Part shown: piece by piece, positions 1 through 6,008 of the stretch | Layout of the letters: every line of letters begins with the position of its first letter | Numbering within the stretch: position 1 is the first letter of the stretch | IMG/VR virus record: IMGVR_UViG_3300010373_000026 | Location: 1 to 39,627 of that record | Strand: one strand, 5' to 3' | Length of the DNA: 39,627 bases | Source: a virus | Made by a program: the position numbers and the translations under genes | The notes under the pieces: model-generated | What the model was told of the DNA's origin: nothing | What the model saw: only the letters and a program-made list of their open reading frames with translations | Databases searched by the model: none

Positions 1-123
1 CAGGGGAAAAGCGACATGCGAAGACAATGGATTGGAGGCCTGCCCGAGCGCATGGCCAGCTTGCCCGTCGACCACCGGGGGTTTCCGGTGCCGTATTTCG
101 TCCAGTGGCAGAACGGCAAGCCG
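1..123. repeat. Terminal direct repeat, left copy
   Basis: Bases 1-123 are identical to 39505-39627. The repeat cuts through the 5' part of a coding sequence and of a tightly coupled operon, so it is best read as the overlap left when a circular (or circularly permuted) genome was assembled as a line. A true fixed terminal repeat would more usually lie in an intergenic region. Confidence 0.95.
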
Positions 124-699
124 TTGTTCCCGGTGATGGACACGCGCAAGTTTGTGCAGGCCGTGCGCGGCGGCCTGTGCTGGGTCTGCGGGCAGAAAAC
201 TTTCGCCTACAAGTGCTTTGTGATCGGGCCAATGTGCTGCATCAACCGGATCAATTCCGAGCCGCCCAATCACTACGAATGCGCCCGCTTTTCGGCGCTC
301 AACTGCCCGTTTCTGTCGCAGCCGAGGATGCGCCGCGTCACCACGACCAGCGAGGACGGCGAGATCATCTATCGCGACGAGGTGATGGGCCGGCCGGCCG
401 GGCACATGATCGAGCGAAACCCGGGCGTGTCGTGCATCTGGATCACCAAGAGCTTTAAGCCGTTCGACCCGGGCGGCGGGGGCGTGCTGTTCGACCTCGG
501 CCCGGCCGTGCGGCTGGAGTTCTACGCCAACGGCCGACAGGCGCGCCGCTCTGAGGTCGAGGAAAGCGTGCGCACCGGTCTGCCGGCGCTGCTGGCCGCC
601 GCCGAGAAGGACGGCCCCGAGGGCGTCAAGGAAATGGAGGTGCGGCACCGGGCTTTCCTCGCCGCCCTCGACGACGTGAAATGGGATGTCGCGGCATGA
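1..699 (+). CDS. Cysteine-rich phage protein, 5' end cut by contig start
   Basis: Function unknown. The frame is open from base 1. On the closed circle it continues back to an ATG at 39481, which overlaps the preceding stop as ATGA, giving about 240 residues. An internal ATG at 16, with AGGGG upstream, would give 227. Numbered from that ATG, a cysteine-rich block holds C55, C58 (CWVCGQ), C67, C74-C75, H86, C89 and C97, which suggests a structural metal site. The part FVIGPMCCINRINSEPPNHY resembles, from memory, a conserved block in hypothetical proteins of actinobacterial and alphaproteobacterial phages. The C-terminal half has no recognisable motif. It is coupled to its neighbours on both sides. 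Confidence 0.85.
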   Translation, partial: QGKSDMRRQWIGGLPERMASLPVDHRGFPVPYFVQWQNGKPLFPVMDTRKFVQAVRGGLCWVCGQKTFAYKCFVIGPMCCINRINSEPPNHYECARFSALNCPFLSQPRMRRVTTTSEDGEIIYRDEVMGRPAGHMIERNPGVSCIWITKSFKPFDPGGGGVLFDLGPAVRLEFYANGRQARRSEVEESVRTGLPALLAAAEKDGPEGVKEMEVRHRAFLAALDDVKWDVAA

Positions 700-923
700 C
701 GATCTTGCGGCCCGAGGGCGAGATAGCCGCCGCCAAGGATCGACAGGCCAAGGCGTGGGCGGCCATGACCGAGGCCGAGCGCGTTAGCGCCATCGAAGCG
801 CTCACGGCCCTGTTTGCAACAACGCTGGGCGTGGTCTGTGATGACATCAACGAAGACTTGGCGCGCCGTGGCGTGCCGTTCACACTGTCCCTGAAAATCG
901 AAGTCGATGAGGTGCGAAAATGA
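696..923 (+). CDS. Small unknown phage protein (75 aa)
   Basis: Not recognised. The chosen ATG at 696 overlaps the upstream stop as ATGA, like nearly all genes of this operon; an ATG at 681 in the same frame would overlap more and is less likely. The protein is predicted largely helical and ends in a charged segment (SLKIEVDEVRK). There is no signal peptide or membrane segment. Position inside the long coupled operon suggests an early accessory role. Confidence 0.7.
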   Translation: MTILRPEGEIAAAKDRQAKAWAAMTEAERVSAIEALTALFATTLGVVCDDINEDLARRGVPFTLSLKIEVDEVRK

Positions 924-1192
924 TACCCCTGACCATCCGCTTTCACCCTGACCGCAACGACCTGATCTTTCCCGACATCGAGGAAGGGCAAGGCTTTGAA
1001 GCGCACATTTCCGAGGTCGTCGTCGTCGCCAACGGCGTTGACGGGCAGGACGGCGTCACGCGCCCGAGCATCGTTTTCCGCGTCGAGCTACCAGACGGGA
1101 AAGTCGGCGTCGCCATGACCACCGGGCGGCTGTTCTGCGCCTTTGCCGACATGATCAAGGCCAAGCACCCGCAAGCGTTTGAGGCCCCGTGA
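920..1192 (+). CDS. Small unknown phage protein (90 aa)
   Basis: Not recognised. The start at 920 overlaps the upstream stop as ATGA. The N-terminal half looks beta-rich with alternating hydrophobic stretches (LTIRFHPDRNDLIF, VVVVANGV, IVFRVELPDG), followed by a short C-terminal helix. This looks like a small compact domain with no catalytic motif. It is cotranscribed with its neighbours, and its stop overlaps the next start by one base (TGATG). Confidence 0.7.
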   Translation: MIPLTIRFHPDRNDLIFPDIEEGQGFEAHISEVVVVANGVDGQDGVTRPSIVFRVELPDGKVGVAMTTGRLFCAFADMIKAKHPQAFEAP

Positions 1193-1398
1193 TGTCAACC
1201 GAGAGCTTGGAAGACGAAATCCGGTTGCTGGCGAAAATCGAGGTCGCCGCCGCGCGCAAGGAGATCGAACACATTGCCCGCCAGCTGGAGGACATCCGCA
1301 AGGAGCGCATGCGGCTCAACCGCCGCGAGGCCGAGCTACTCGGCGACCGGCTGGAGGCTCGCCGCCGCATGGCCAAGGCCGACGCGGTGCTGAAATGA
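1192..1398 (+). CDS. Small coiled-coil protein (68 aa)
   Basis: Not recognised. Almost the entire protein is a charged amphipathic helix rich in Glu, Arg and Lys (for example ARQLEDIRKERMRLNRRE), typical of a coiled coil that would oligomerise or bind a partner. The ATG at 1192 shares one base with the upstream stop (TGATG); a GTG at 1189 is the alternative. No membrane segment is visible. Confidence 0.7.
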   Translation: MSTESLEDEIRLLAKIEVAAARKEIEHIARQLEDIRKERMRLNRREAELLGDRLEARRRMAKADAVLK

Positions 1399-1607
1399 GC
1401 AAGGTCAAGGCGCACCGCAAGGCGCGCATTCACGGCAAGACCGACGCCGCCGACAGGATGGCGCACCGGCTCCAGCTGGAGCGCGACGACCTGCTGCGAA
1501 ACTCGAAAGGCCAAGGCGGCCTGCCGCTCCCGTCGACGCTCGGCTGGGGCATTCGAAAATCAACCAAAAAGGTCAGCCTGTTTGACCCTTTCAAAGGTGG
1601 AAAATGA
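1395..1607 (+). CDS. Small basic protein (70 aa)
   Basis: Not recognised. It is strongly basic, with a Lys/Arg/His-rich N-terminus (MSKVKAHRKARIHGKTD) and a basic C-terminus (GIRKSTKKVSLFDPFKGGK), which suggests nucleic-acid binding. The start is placed at the ATGA overlap with the upstream gene. A longer open frame upstream is only the shadow of the previous gene. Confidence 0.65.
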   Translation: MSKVKAHRKARIHGKTDAADRMAHRLQLERDDLLRNSKGQGGLPLPSTLGWGIRKSTKKVSLFDPFKGGK

Positions 1608-1873
1608 ACTGCGATCAGCCCGACGACCGAGCCGCCGACAGTGCCGAACTGGGCAAGCTCGCCCAGATGATGAAGGCCTTCAATTTTCACGGGATCATCA
1701 TGCTTTCCAAGCCCTGCCAGAAGTGCAACGGCCTGCACCAGTGGCGGATGATCTCGACGCTCCCGCCGAGCGATGGGGGGATACAGCAGCTGCTGCACCA
1801 CGCCGCCGCGATGATCGACGAGGGCAGGCCGGAAATGTTCGACATCGTACAGGCGGCCGGGGGCTCGCAATGA
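1604..1873 (+). CDS. Small unknown protein with CxxC motif (89 aa)
   Basis: Not recognised. It starts at an ATGA overlap. The central segment KPCQKCNGLHQW has a CxxC pair followed by His, possibly half of a metal site. Flanking segments are helical (ELGKLAQMMKAF, QQLLHHAAAMI). Four-base overlaps on both sides imply translational coupling. Confidence 0.7.
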   Translation: MNCDQPDDRAADSAELGKLAQMMKAFNFHGIIMLSKPCQKCNGLHQWRMISTLPPSDGGIQQLLHHAAAMIDEGRPEMFDIVQAAGGSQ

Positions 1874-2088
1874 GCGCCTTCCTTGACCGCGCCAAATCGG
1901 TGCAATCGAAAGTCGCGGGCGAAACCCGCGTCACCATCCACCTCGACCTGCTGGAGGGCCTTATCGCCGAGATCGTCGAGCTAACCGACGAGGTCGAGCG
2001 CCGCCGCGCCGTGAGCCCCGAAAGCGTCGCCGAGATCGTCGGGCGGCTACAGCCCGGCGGTGACGCTCATCAGCGGAGGCAGACATGA
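1870..2088 (+). CDS. Small unknown helical protein (72 aa)
   Basis: Not recognised. The ATG at 1870 overlaps the upstream stop as ATGA; the longer open frame upstream is antiparallel noise within the previous gene. The centre contains an acidic helical segment (DLLEGLIAEIVELTDEVERR). The C-terminus is Gln/Arg-rich and poorly structured. It belongs to the coupled operon. Confidence 0.65.
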   Translation: MSAFLDRAKSVQSKVAGETRVTIHLDLLEGLIAEIVELTDEVERRRAVSPESVAEIVGRLQPGGDAHQRRQT

Positions 2089-2318
2089 ACCTTCGACAAG
2101 CGCCGCCGGGCGCAAAACCGGCGCGCCCACGCTTCGCCGAGGGCGACCTTGTCGTGAAGCCGCAGGGCTATGCCTTCCCGGGCGAGATCAGGGCCGTTTT
2201 CAGGACCAAGGCCGGCAAGTGGCGCTATGTCGTCGAGGCGACGGGCGAGGGTTACGCCGGCATGCTGCACATTTTCGATGGCGACCGGCTGGAGCCGGCA
2301 GACAAGGGGACGTTATGA
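2085..2318 (+). CDS. Small SH3-like or beta-barrel protein (77 aa)
   Basis: Not firmly recognised. After a disordered N-terminus, the segment from about residue 15 (FAEGDLVVKPQGYAF, GEIRAVFRTKAGKWRYVVEA, MLHIFDGDRLEPA) has the alternation of short beta strands seen in small SH3-like or KOW-like barrels of phage accessory proteins. That assignment is inference. It starts at an ATGA overlap and lies directly upstream of the endolysin gene. Confidence 0.7.
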   Translation: MNLRQAPPGAKPARPRFAEGDLVVKPQGYAFPGEIRAVFRTKAGKWRYVVEATGEGYAGMLHIFDGDRLEPADKGTL

Positions 2319-3037
2319 CACCGACCGTAATTGACCTGTCGCACTATCAGCCGCACGTCGACCTGCTCACGGCGCGCAACAACGGCATTCTGGGCGTGAT
2401 CCACAAGGCGACCGAGGGTACCGGCTGGAGCGATGGGCTCTACAAGGCCCGCAAGGCCAACGCCGCCACGCTGCGGCTCGCTTTCGCGCCCTATCACTTC
2501 CTGAAACCGGGCAACATCCCAAATCAGGCGGCCAAATTCATCCAGTTTGCGCAGCCGCCGAAGGGCGGACGGGTGTTCATCGACTACGAGGACGACGGCC
2601 TTAAGCTCGACGACCTCAAAACCATGATCAAGGCGGTGCTGACCCTCGACCCGACGCTGCAAATCGGCATCTATGGCGGGGCGCTGCTCAAGCAACAGGT
2701 CGGCGACACCAAAGACCTCGACCTTGGCCGATATCCGCTCTGGCTCGCTCAATACACTACAGGCACGCCGTCTTGGCCAAAGAATACTTGGCCTTATTGG
2801 TCATTGTGGCAGTATACCGACGCGGCCGACGTGCCCGGCGTCGGAAAATGCGACGGCAACGTCTTCAACGGGTCGAACGAAAACCTGATGCGGTTCCTCG
2901 ACCCGGTCGACACCGCGCCGGCCCCGGTCGCGCCGCCGGTCGAACCGGCTGAGCCGGTCGACGAGGTCAGCATCGACATCAGGACGCCGCCCGGCATGCC
3001 GATGCACATTTTCGTCAACGGGGTGCAGGTGTCATGA
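2315..3037 (+). CDS. Endolysin, glycoside hydrolase family 25 muramidase
   Basis: A 240-residue lysozyme predicted to cut the MurNAc-GlcNAc bond of peptidoglycan at the end of infection. The GH25 barrel spans about residues 4-195. Visible features are the N-terminal DLSHYQ with D7, the IHKATEG strand, YHFLKP, the catalytic DxE in FIDYEDD (D90, E92), PLWLAQY and the WSLWQYT strand. A Pro-rich linker near 200-218 leads to a short C-terminal tail. There is no signal peptide, so release needs a holin. The ATG at 2315 overlaps the upstream stop (ATGA). It sits in the long early-type operon, far from the holin-like gene at 27035. Confidence 0.95.
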   Translation: MTPTVIDLSHYQPHVDLLTARNNGILGVIHKATEGTGWSDGLYKARKANAATLRLAFAPYHFLKPGNIPNQAAKFIQFAQPPKGGRVFIDYEDDGLKLDDLKTMIKAVLTLDPTLQIGIYGGALLKQQVGDTKDLDLGRYPLWLAQYTTGTPSWPKNTWPYWSLWQYTDAADVPGVGKCDGNVFNGSNENLMRFLDPVDTAPAPVAPPVEPAEPVDEVSIDIRTPPGMPMHIFVNGVQVS

Positions 3038-3237
3038 CCATCAAAGAGCTTTGCACGGGCCTCCCGAGGCACCTCCGCAGCAGGATCGTCAACGCCCTTG
3101 CCGAGGAATGGGTCGACACGGTCGACGACCTGCGGGCCTTCCTCGGCGGGGATAGGCCCCTTGTGCTTGATGGCATGGTGCCTGGCCTCGGCCGTAAGTG
3201 CGCCCGCACCCTCGACCAGCTGGTGCCCACATGGTGA
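3034..3237 (+). CDS. Small protein with helix-hairpin-helix-like end (67 aa)
   Basis: Not firmly recognised. Two helices (LPRHLRSRIVNALAEEWVD, VDDLRAFL) precede GMVPGLGRKCARTLDQLV, which looks like a helix-hairpin-helix turn (xxGLGxK) as used for sequence-independent DNA contact. It starts at an ATGA overlap with the endolysin. The function is probably DNA-related rather than lytic, but this is weak inference. Confidence 0.65.
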   Translation: MTIKELCTGLPRHLRSRIVNALAEEWVDTVDDLRAFLGGDRPLVLDGMVPGLGRKCARTLDQLVPTW

Positions 3238-3476
3238 GGCCGACGAAACCGCAAGCGATGCCGGCCGGGCTGGAAATCTGGACGGTTTACAACGACAAGA
3301 CCAGCGATTACCCGGGCCAGTTCGTTGCCCGCCTGTTCCTCAACGATCAGCCAACGACCGTGGTCATGTTCGCGCCCGATCTCGGCACCATCCGCAGCCG
3401 GCTACGCAACAAGGGTTTCACCCGGTTGCCGCGCCAAGAGGCCGACGACCCGGTGATTGTCGAGGTCTGGCTATGA
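3231..3476 (+). CDS. Small unknown protein (81 aa)
   Basis: Not recognised. The ATG at 3231 overlaps the upstream gene by 7 nt; a GTG at 3234 would give the 4-nt overlap (GTGA) typical of this operon and may be the real start. The pattern LEIWTVYNDKTSDYPGQFVA followed by FLNDQPTTVVMFAPDLGTI suggests a small mixed alpha/beta fold. No catalytic motif is visible. Confidence 0.7.
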   Translation: MVRPTKPQAMPAGLEIWTVYNDKTSDYPGQFVARLFLNDQPTTVVMFAPDLGTIRSRLRNKGFTRLPRQEADDPVIVEVWL

Positions 3477-3628
3477 GGTCGAAAATCCAGTGGGAGGAAC
3501 CGCCGCCCGGGCCAGACGACCCCCTGCGCTTCTGGCGCGGCTTGGTCGTTGCGCTGGTGCTGTGCCTCTGGGCGGCGGCGGCGTTCATGGCGCTGGCAGC
3601 TGCGATCCTGCGGGCGCACCACGGATAA
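3473..3628 (+). CDS. Small single-span membrane protein (51 aa)
   Basis: Last gene of the coupled operon, starting at an ATGA overlap. A charged, proline-rich N-terminus (about 20 residues) is followed by one clear membrane helix (about residues 24-46, VVALVLCLWAAAAFMALAAA) and a short tail with RAHHG. It could be a pinholin, holin regulator or other inner-membrane factor, given that the endolysin is three genes upstream. Single-span proteins of this size are common and the role cannot be fixed from sequence. Confidence 0.7.
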   Translation: MRSKIQWEEPPPGPDDPLRFWRGLVVALVLCLWAAAAFMALAAAILRAHHG

Positions 3629-3684
3629 AAGGCCGGCGTGCTGGGGCCTATCCTCCTTTTCGGTTGATCGCCGGCAAATGAAGC

Positions 3685-3715
3685 GGCGGCCCCGGTGTCT
3701 GATGTCGGGGCCGCC
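3685..3715. terminator. GC-rich hairpin 1 (terminator-like, no T-tract)
   Basis: GGCGGCCCCG at 3685-3694 pairs perfectly with CGGGGCCGCC at 3706-3715 across an 11-nt loop. There is no U-run on either strand, so it is not a textbook intrinsic terminator. It lies between convergent operons and its stem is repeated at 3764. Confidence 0.5.
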
Positions 3716-3763
3716 TACGCCCGCTGCTATCTCGGGGGGAGGGTGAGCGGGCGATTTCTGGAA

Positions 3764-3791
3764 GCGGCCCCGGCCTCTACTCCGGGGCCGC
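3764..3791. terminator. GC-rich hairpin 2 (terminator-like, no T-tract)
   Basis: GCGGCCCCGG at 3764-3773 pairs perfectly with CCGGGGCCGC at 3782-3791 across an 8-nt loop. The stem is essentially that of the hairpin 79 nt upstream, so the two are either duplicated terminators or a repeated RNA element. Confidence 0.5.
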
Positions 3792-3846
3792 CCCTTCCCG
3801 CGCCATGCCTTGGAGGGGGATCGGCGCGGGGAACTGAAATCAGCGT

Positions 3847-4089
3847 TCAATTCCTCGGTTCACTCGGCCATTCTGGGCCGCCTTCGGACCGTTTTTCAAT
3901 GCGCTGGGCATGCTGCACCGCGCCGGAAAAGATTGCCACGTTGAAGCGCGCCCGGCACGGGATTTGGGCGCACTCCAAATTCTGGTTTAGGCCGGCACGC
4001 GGGCCAATGACAAAGCCCCGGCCGCGACAATCCGGGCAGTGACCAAGATTGAGCGTATAGCGTTCTGCGGCGGTGACTTCCCGGGTCAT
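3847..4089 (-). CDS. Small Zn-ribbon-like protein (80 aa)
   Basis: Not assigned to a named family. Four cysteines in two groups (C18 and C21 in HCPDCRGRGF; C40 and C45 in LECAQIPCRARF) suggest a zinc-ribbon-like fold. Its start overlaps the stop of the upstream coiled-coil gene (ATGA on the minus strand), and it is the last gene of the five-gene cassette. A DNA-binding or protein-binding regulatory role is plausible; no function is claimed. Confidence 0.75.
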   Translation of the reverse strand: MTREVTAAERYTLNLGHCPDCRGRGFVIGPRAGLNQNLECAQIPCRARFNVAIFSGAVQHAQRIEKRSEGGPEWPSEPRN

Positions 4090-4685
4090 TGCATGCCCGG
4101 TCTCGCAACCGAATATAAGTTGCTCTCGTCGCGTTGCAGCACGCCCCGGCGCTTTAGCTCATAGAGCGCATTGGCCAGCGGCTGGCGCTCGTCGGGGCCG
4201 GTCGGAATGCCTAGACGGTTGCCGATTTCCTTGCTCTTGATCGGGCCGGTTTTGGCGACGAGTGCCGCGACCTTGTCGCGCAAGGCGGCACCGCCGCCAT
4301 ACTCTTTCGCCGAGGCGTATTGGCGCTTGCCGGCCCTGCTCTTTGCCGGCGGCTCGGTGCCGCCGAGGCGGGCCTTGGCAAGCTCCCGTTCCCGCTCATA
4401 GTTGCGCGGTTTCTTCTTCTTCGGCTCGGCCGGCGGCGGCCCCTCGTCGCCCGAGCCGACGCGCCGCACAATCAGCATGGGCTGCGCGTGGCCGTTGATC
4501 TGGGCGGGCGCTCCCGTGCGCTCGGCGCGGGCCATTTCGGCCTTGATCTGGTCGCCCTCGGCGAGGCCCATTAGCACCCGCCGGCTGTCCTCCAGCCGCG
4601 CGATTGCGACCTGCCGGCCGGCGATCTCTTGCCTGTGGGCGGTGATCTCATCATCGATGCGTCGCAGCATGGCGTCTACGTTCAT
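4086..4685 (-). CDS. Coiled-coil plus winged-helix-like protein (199 aa)
   Basis: Three parts are visible. An N-terminal coiled coil (about 1-50) is followed by a low-complexity basic linker (about 80-125, including EPKKKKPRNYERERELAK). A C-terminal domain of about 65 residues (DKVAALVAKTGPIKSKEIG, then NRLGIPTGPDERQPLANALY, ending KRRGVLQRDESNLYSVA) follows the helix-turn-helix-wing order of winged-helix DNA-binding domains. It is therefore a probable DNA-binding regulator. Start and stop overlap neighbours by four bases on both sides. Confidence 0.8.
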   Translation of the reverse strand: MNVDAMLRRIDDEITAHRQEIAGRQVAIARLEDSRRVLMGLAEGDQIKAEMARAERTGAPAQINGHAQPMLIVRRVGSGDEGPPPAEPKKKKPRNYERERELAKARLGGTEPPAKSRAGKRQYASAKEYGGGAALRDKVAALVAKTGPIKSKEIGNRLGIPTGPDERQPLANALYELKRRGVLQRDESNLYSVARPGMQ

Positions 4686-4975
4686 TTCTTCCTCCCTGCC
4701 CGGATCACGGTTTCATAGCCGAGAGCGCCGAGGATGCCTGTTATCGTGGAAAATCGTGGGTAGCGGGTCTTGCCGGAAGCCATGTTTGAGACGGTCGAGC
4801 CGCTCATGCCGCCGCCATCGGCGACCCGGGCAAACTTCATGTGCGATTGCCTGAGACGCCCGGCAACAAAGCTCACGTAGTCGCTGGTTTCGCTGAAATG
4901 GAATTCGCCGGCCTTGTCGGATGCAAGCCGCGCACGGTCAGCTGCCGGGGTGTCAACGATGGGGTCTTTCGCCAT
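4682..4975 (-). CDS. Helix-turn-helix protein A (97 aa)
   Basis: Small XRE/HTH-type DNA-binding protein. The helix-turn-helix covers roughly residues 45-75 (RVADGGGMSGSTVSNMASG), with a following helix (PRFSTITGILGALG). The frame is open further upstream, but the ATG at 4975 fits best, lying 5 bp after the stop of the upstream gene. It is clearly paralogous to the next gene (shared SHxK, TVSNxAxGxT, PRxST and LGxx positions), indicating tandem duplication. Likely a transcription regulator of this cassette or of late genes. Confidence 0.8.
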   Translation of the reverse strand: MAKDPIVDTPAADRARLASDKAGEFHFSETSDYVSFVAGRLRQSHMKFARVADGGGMSGSTVSNMASGKTRYPRFSTITGILGALGYETVIRAGRKK

Positions 4976-4980
4976 GGCTT

Positions 4981-5250
4981 TTATCGACCGTTCTTGGTGG
5001 CGTAGATGCTCCAGCCGAGGACCATCAATATTCGAACGACCGTCGACATCCGGGGCGATTTGGTGTCGCCGCAAGCGATGTTCGAAACGGTCTGGGTGCA
5101 GACCCCCGAGCGCGTGGCGACCTCGTGATATTTGAGGTGCGATGATCGGATTGCACGCTGGCAAAGCGCGATGGTCGCGGGGCCGTCGTCGAGGTCGACG
5201 GTCTCGGACGAGTGCGGAAGTCTTAGGACTTTTGCGGCTGCTGCTGTCAC
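4981..5250 (-). CDS. Helix-turn-helix protein B (89 aa)
   Basis: Small DNA-binding protein of the XRE/HTH type. The motif lies near residues 43-65 (EVATRSGVCTQTVSNIACG), followed by PRMSTVVRILMVLGW. The start overlaps the upstream stop as ATGA. It pairs with the paralogue at 4682-4975; divergence in the recognition helix (CTQTVSN versus SGSTVSN) suggests different or heterodimeric operator preference. Confidence 0.8.
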   Translation of the reverse strand: MTAAAAKVLRLPHSSETVDLDDGPATIALCQRAIRSSHLKYHEVATRSGVCTQTVSNIACGDTKSPRMSTVVRILMVLGWSIYATKNGR

Positions 5251-5825
5251 GGTTTTTCCTCTCCGGTGATCTGGGCTATTGCCCCTGTAAAGTGCTCTGG
5301 AAACGCCGCGAATTTCTCGGCGGCGGTATGCTCCCTGTCGCTCACTCCGTCACGGTTTTCGACCCAGTGACCGCCCGTGAGGGCTGGAGGAAAGAGGACA
5401 AAGCCCGCGTTGCTGGAGTAGCGGATAATTGCCGCCATGCCGTCACGCTCGCCGCGCTCGGCGAGGTAGGCCTTTAGTCCAACATCGTTGTAAGCGTCTG
5501 GGTGCCGTGGGTCGACCCAGACCTGCACGACGGGGATGCGCTGCGAGGGCTCGCCCTCCCGGGTCGCGGTGACGAAATCGGGCATGATGTCGACGACGTA
5601 GTGGCCGAAATCGGGCCGCCGAAGCGGCGCGCCCAGCAGCCATTCGCACGACCAGAGCCGGCAGGAGTGAGGGCGTTTAGCGTAGATTTTGCAGCCCGTG
5701 TGCCGCTGGTGCTGACACCGGACGCTTGCCGCTTTGTTCAATTCCGCTTGAGGCAAGAGTTTGCAGCAAAGGGTGCATTGCCCACATTGCCGGCGCGCTG
5801 CCCCTGCGCCTGTTCCATCGTCCAT
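5247..5825 (-). CDS. YkgJ-like cysteine-cluster protein (192 aa)
   Basis: Carries the signature of the CxxCxxCC family, annotated as putative zinc- or iron-chelating proteins: CGQCTLCC gives C14, C17, C20 and C21, followed by C37, C45, C55 and C60 (GCKIYAKRPHSCRLWSC). The rest (about 85-192) is unassigned. The true activity of the family is unknown. The start at ATG 5825 is preferred because GGTGG lies just upstream; the frame runs on to a TTG at 5873 without a good ribosome site. First gene of the minus-strand cassette, downstream of a promoter at 5861-5889. Confidence 0.85.
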   Translation of the reverse strand: MDDGTGAGAARRQCGQCTLCCKLLPQAELNKAASVRCQHQRHTGCKIYAKRPHSCRLWSCEWLLGAPLRRPDFGHYVVDIMPDFVTATREGEPSQRIPVVQVWVDPRHPDAYNDVGLKAYLAERGERDGMAAIIRYSSNAGFVLFPPALTGGHWVENRDGVSDREHTAAEKFAAFPEHFTGAIAQITGEEKP

Positions 5826-5860
5826 TCGCCACCAATCGACTCGCACCCCGATGGAAACGA

Positions 5861-5889
5861 AATATGCCTTCAACGGCCAGATAGGTCAA
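5861..5889 (-). promoter_or_regulatory. Sigma70-like promoter of the regulator cassette
   Basis: On the minus strand, TTGACC (plus 5884-5889) is separated by 17 bp from CATATT (plus 5861-5866). Transcription would start about 30 bases before the ATG at 5825. It is one of the best promoter matches in the window. Confidence 0.65.
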
Positions 5890-5899
5890 CCGGCCTTCT

Positions 5900-5955
5900 A
5901 AAGCCCGGTTAATGGGATGTTGCACACCAATTTCTGCAACCGGGCTTTTTATTTC
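5900..5955 (+). terminator. Hairpin with T-run upstream of the late genes
   Basis: AAAGCCCGGTT (5900-5910) pairs perfectly with AACCGGGCTTT (5938-5948), followed by further T residues (TTATTT), so on the plus strand this is an intrinsic-terminator-like element with a 27-nt loop. A smaller alternative hairpin, GTTGCA (5919-5924) with TGCAAC (5935-5940), uses part of the same right arm. The element is also an inverted pair of AACCGGGC half-sites related to the repeats at 33297-33332, so it could be an operator instead of, or as well as, an RNA switch. Confidence 0.6.
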
Positions 5956-6008
5956 CCGGAAAATCGGCGTAAAAAGCGCAACCGTCCTTCATTTGGTGCG
6001 CACCCCCG

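Larger units (their letters stand above)
3629..3846. other. Intergenic region between convergent operons, with two hairpins
   Basis: A 218-bp non-coding stretch between the end of the coupled plus-strand operon and the end of the minus-strand regulator cassette. It holds two GC-rich hairpins with almost the same stem (listed separately) and no convincing gene. Its position between converging transcripts fits bidirectional termination. Confidence 0.7.
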
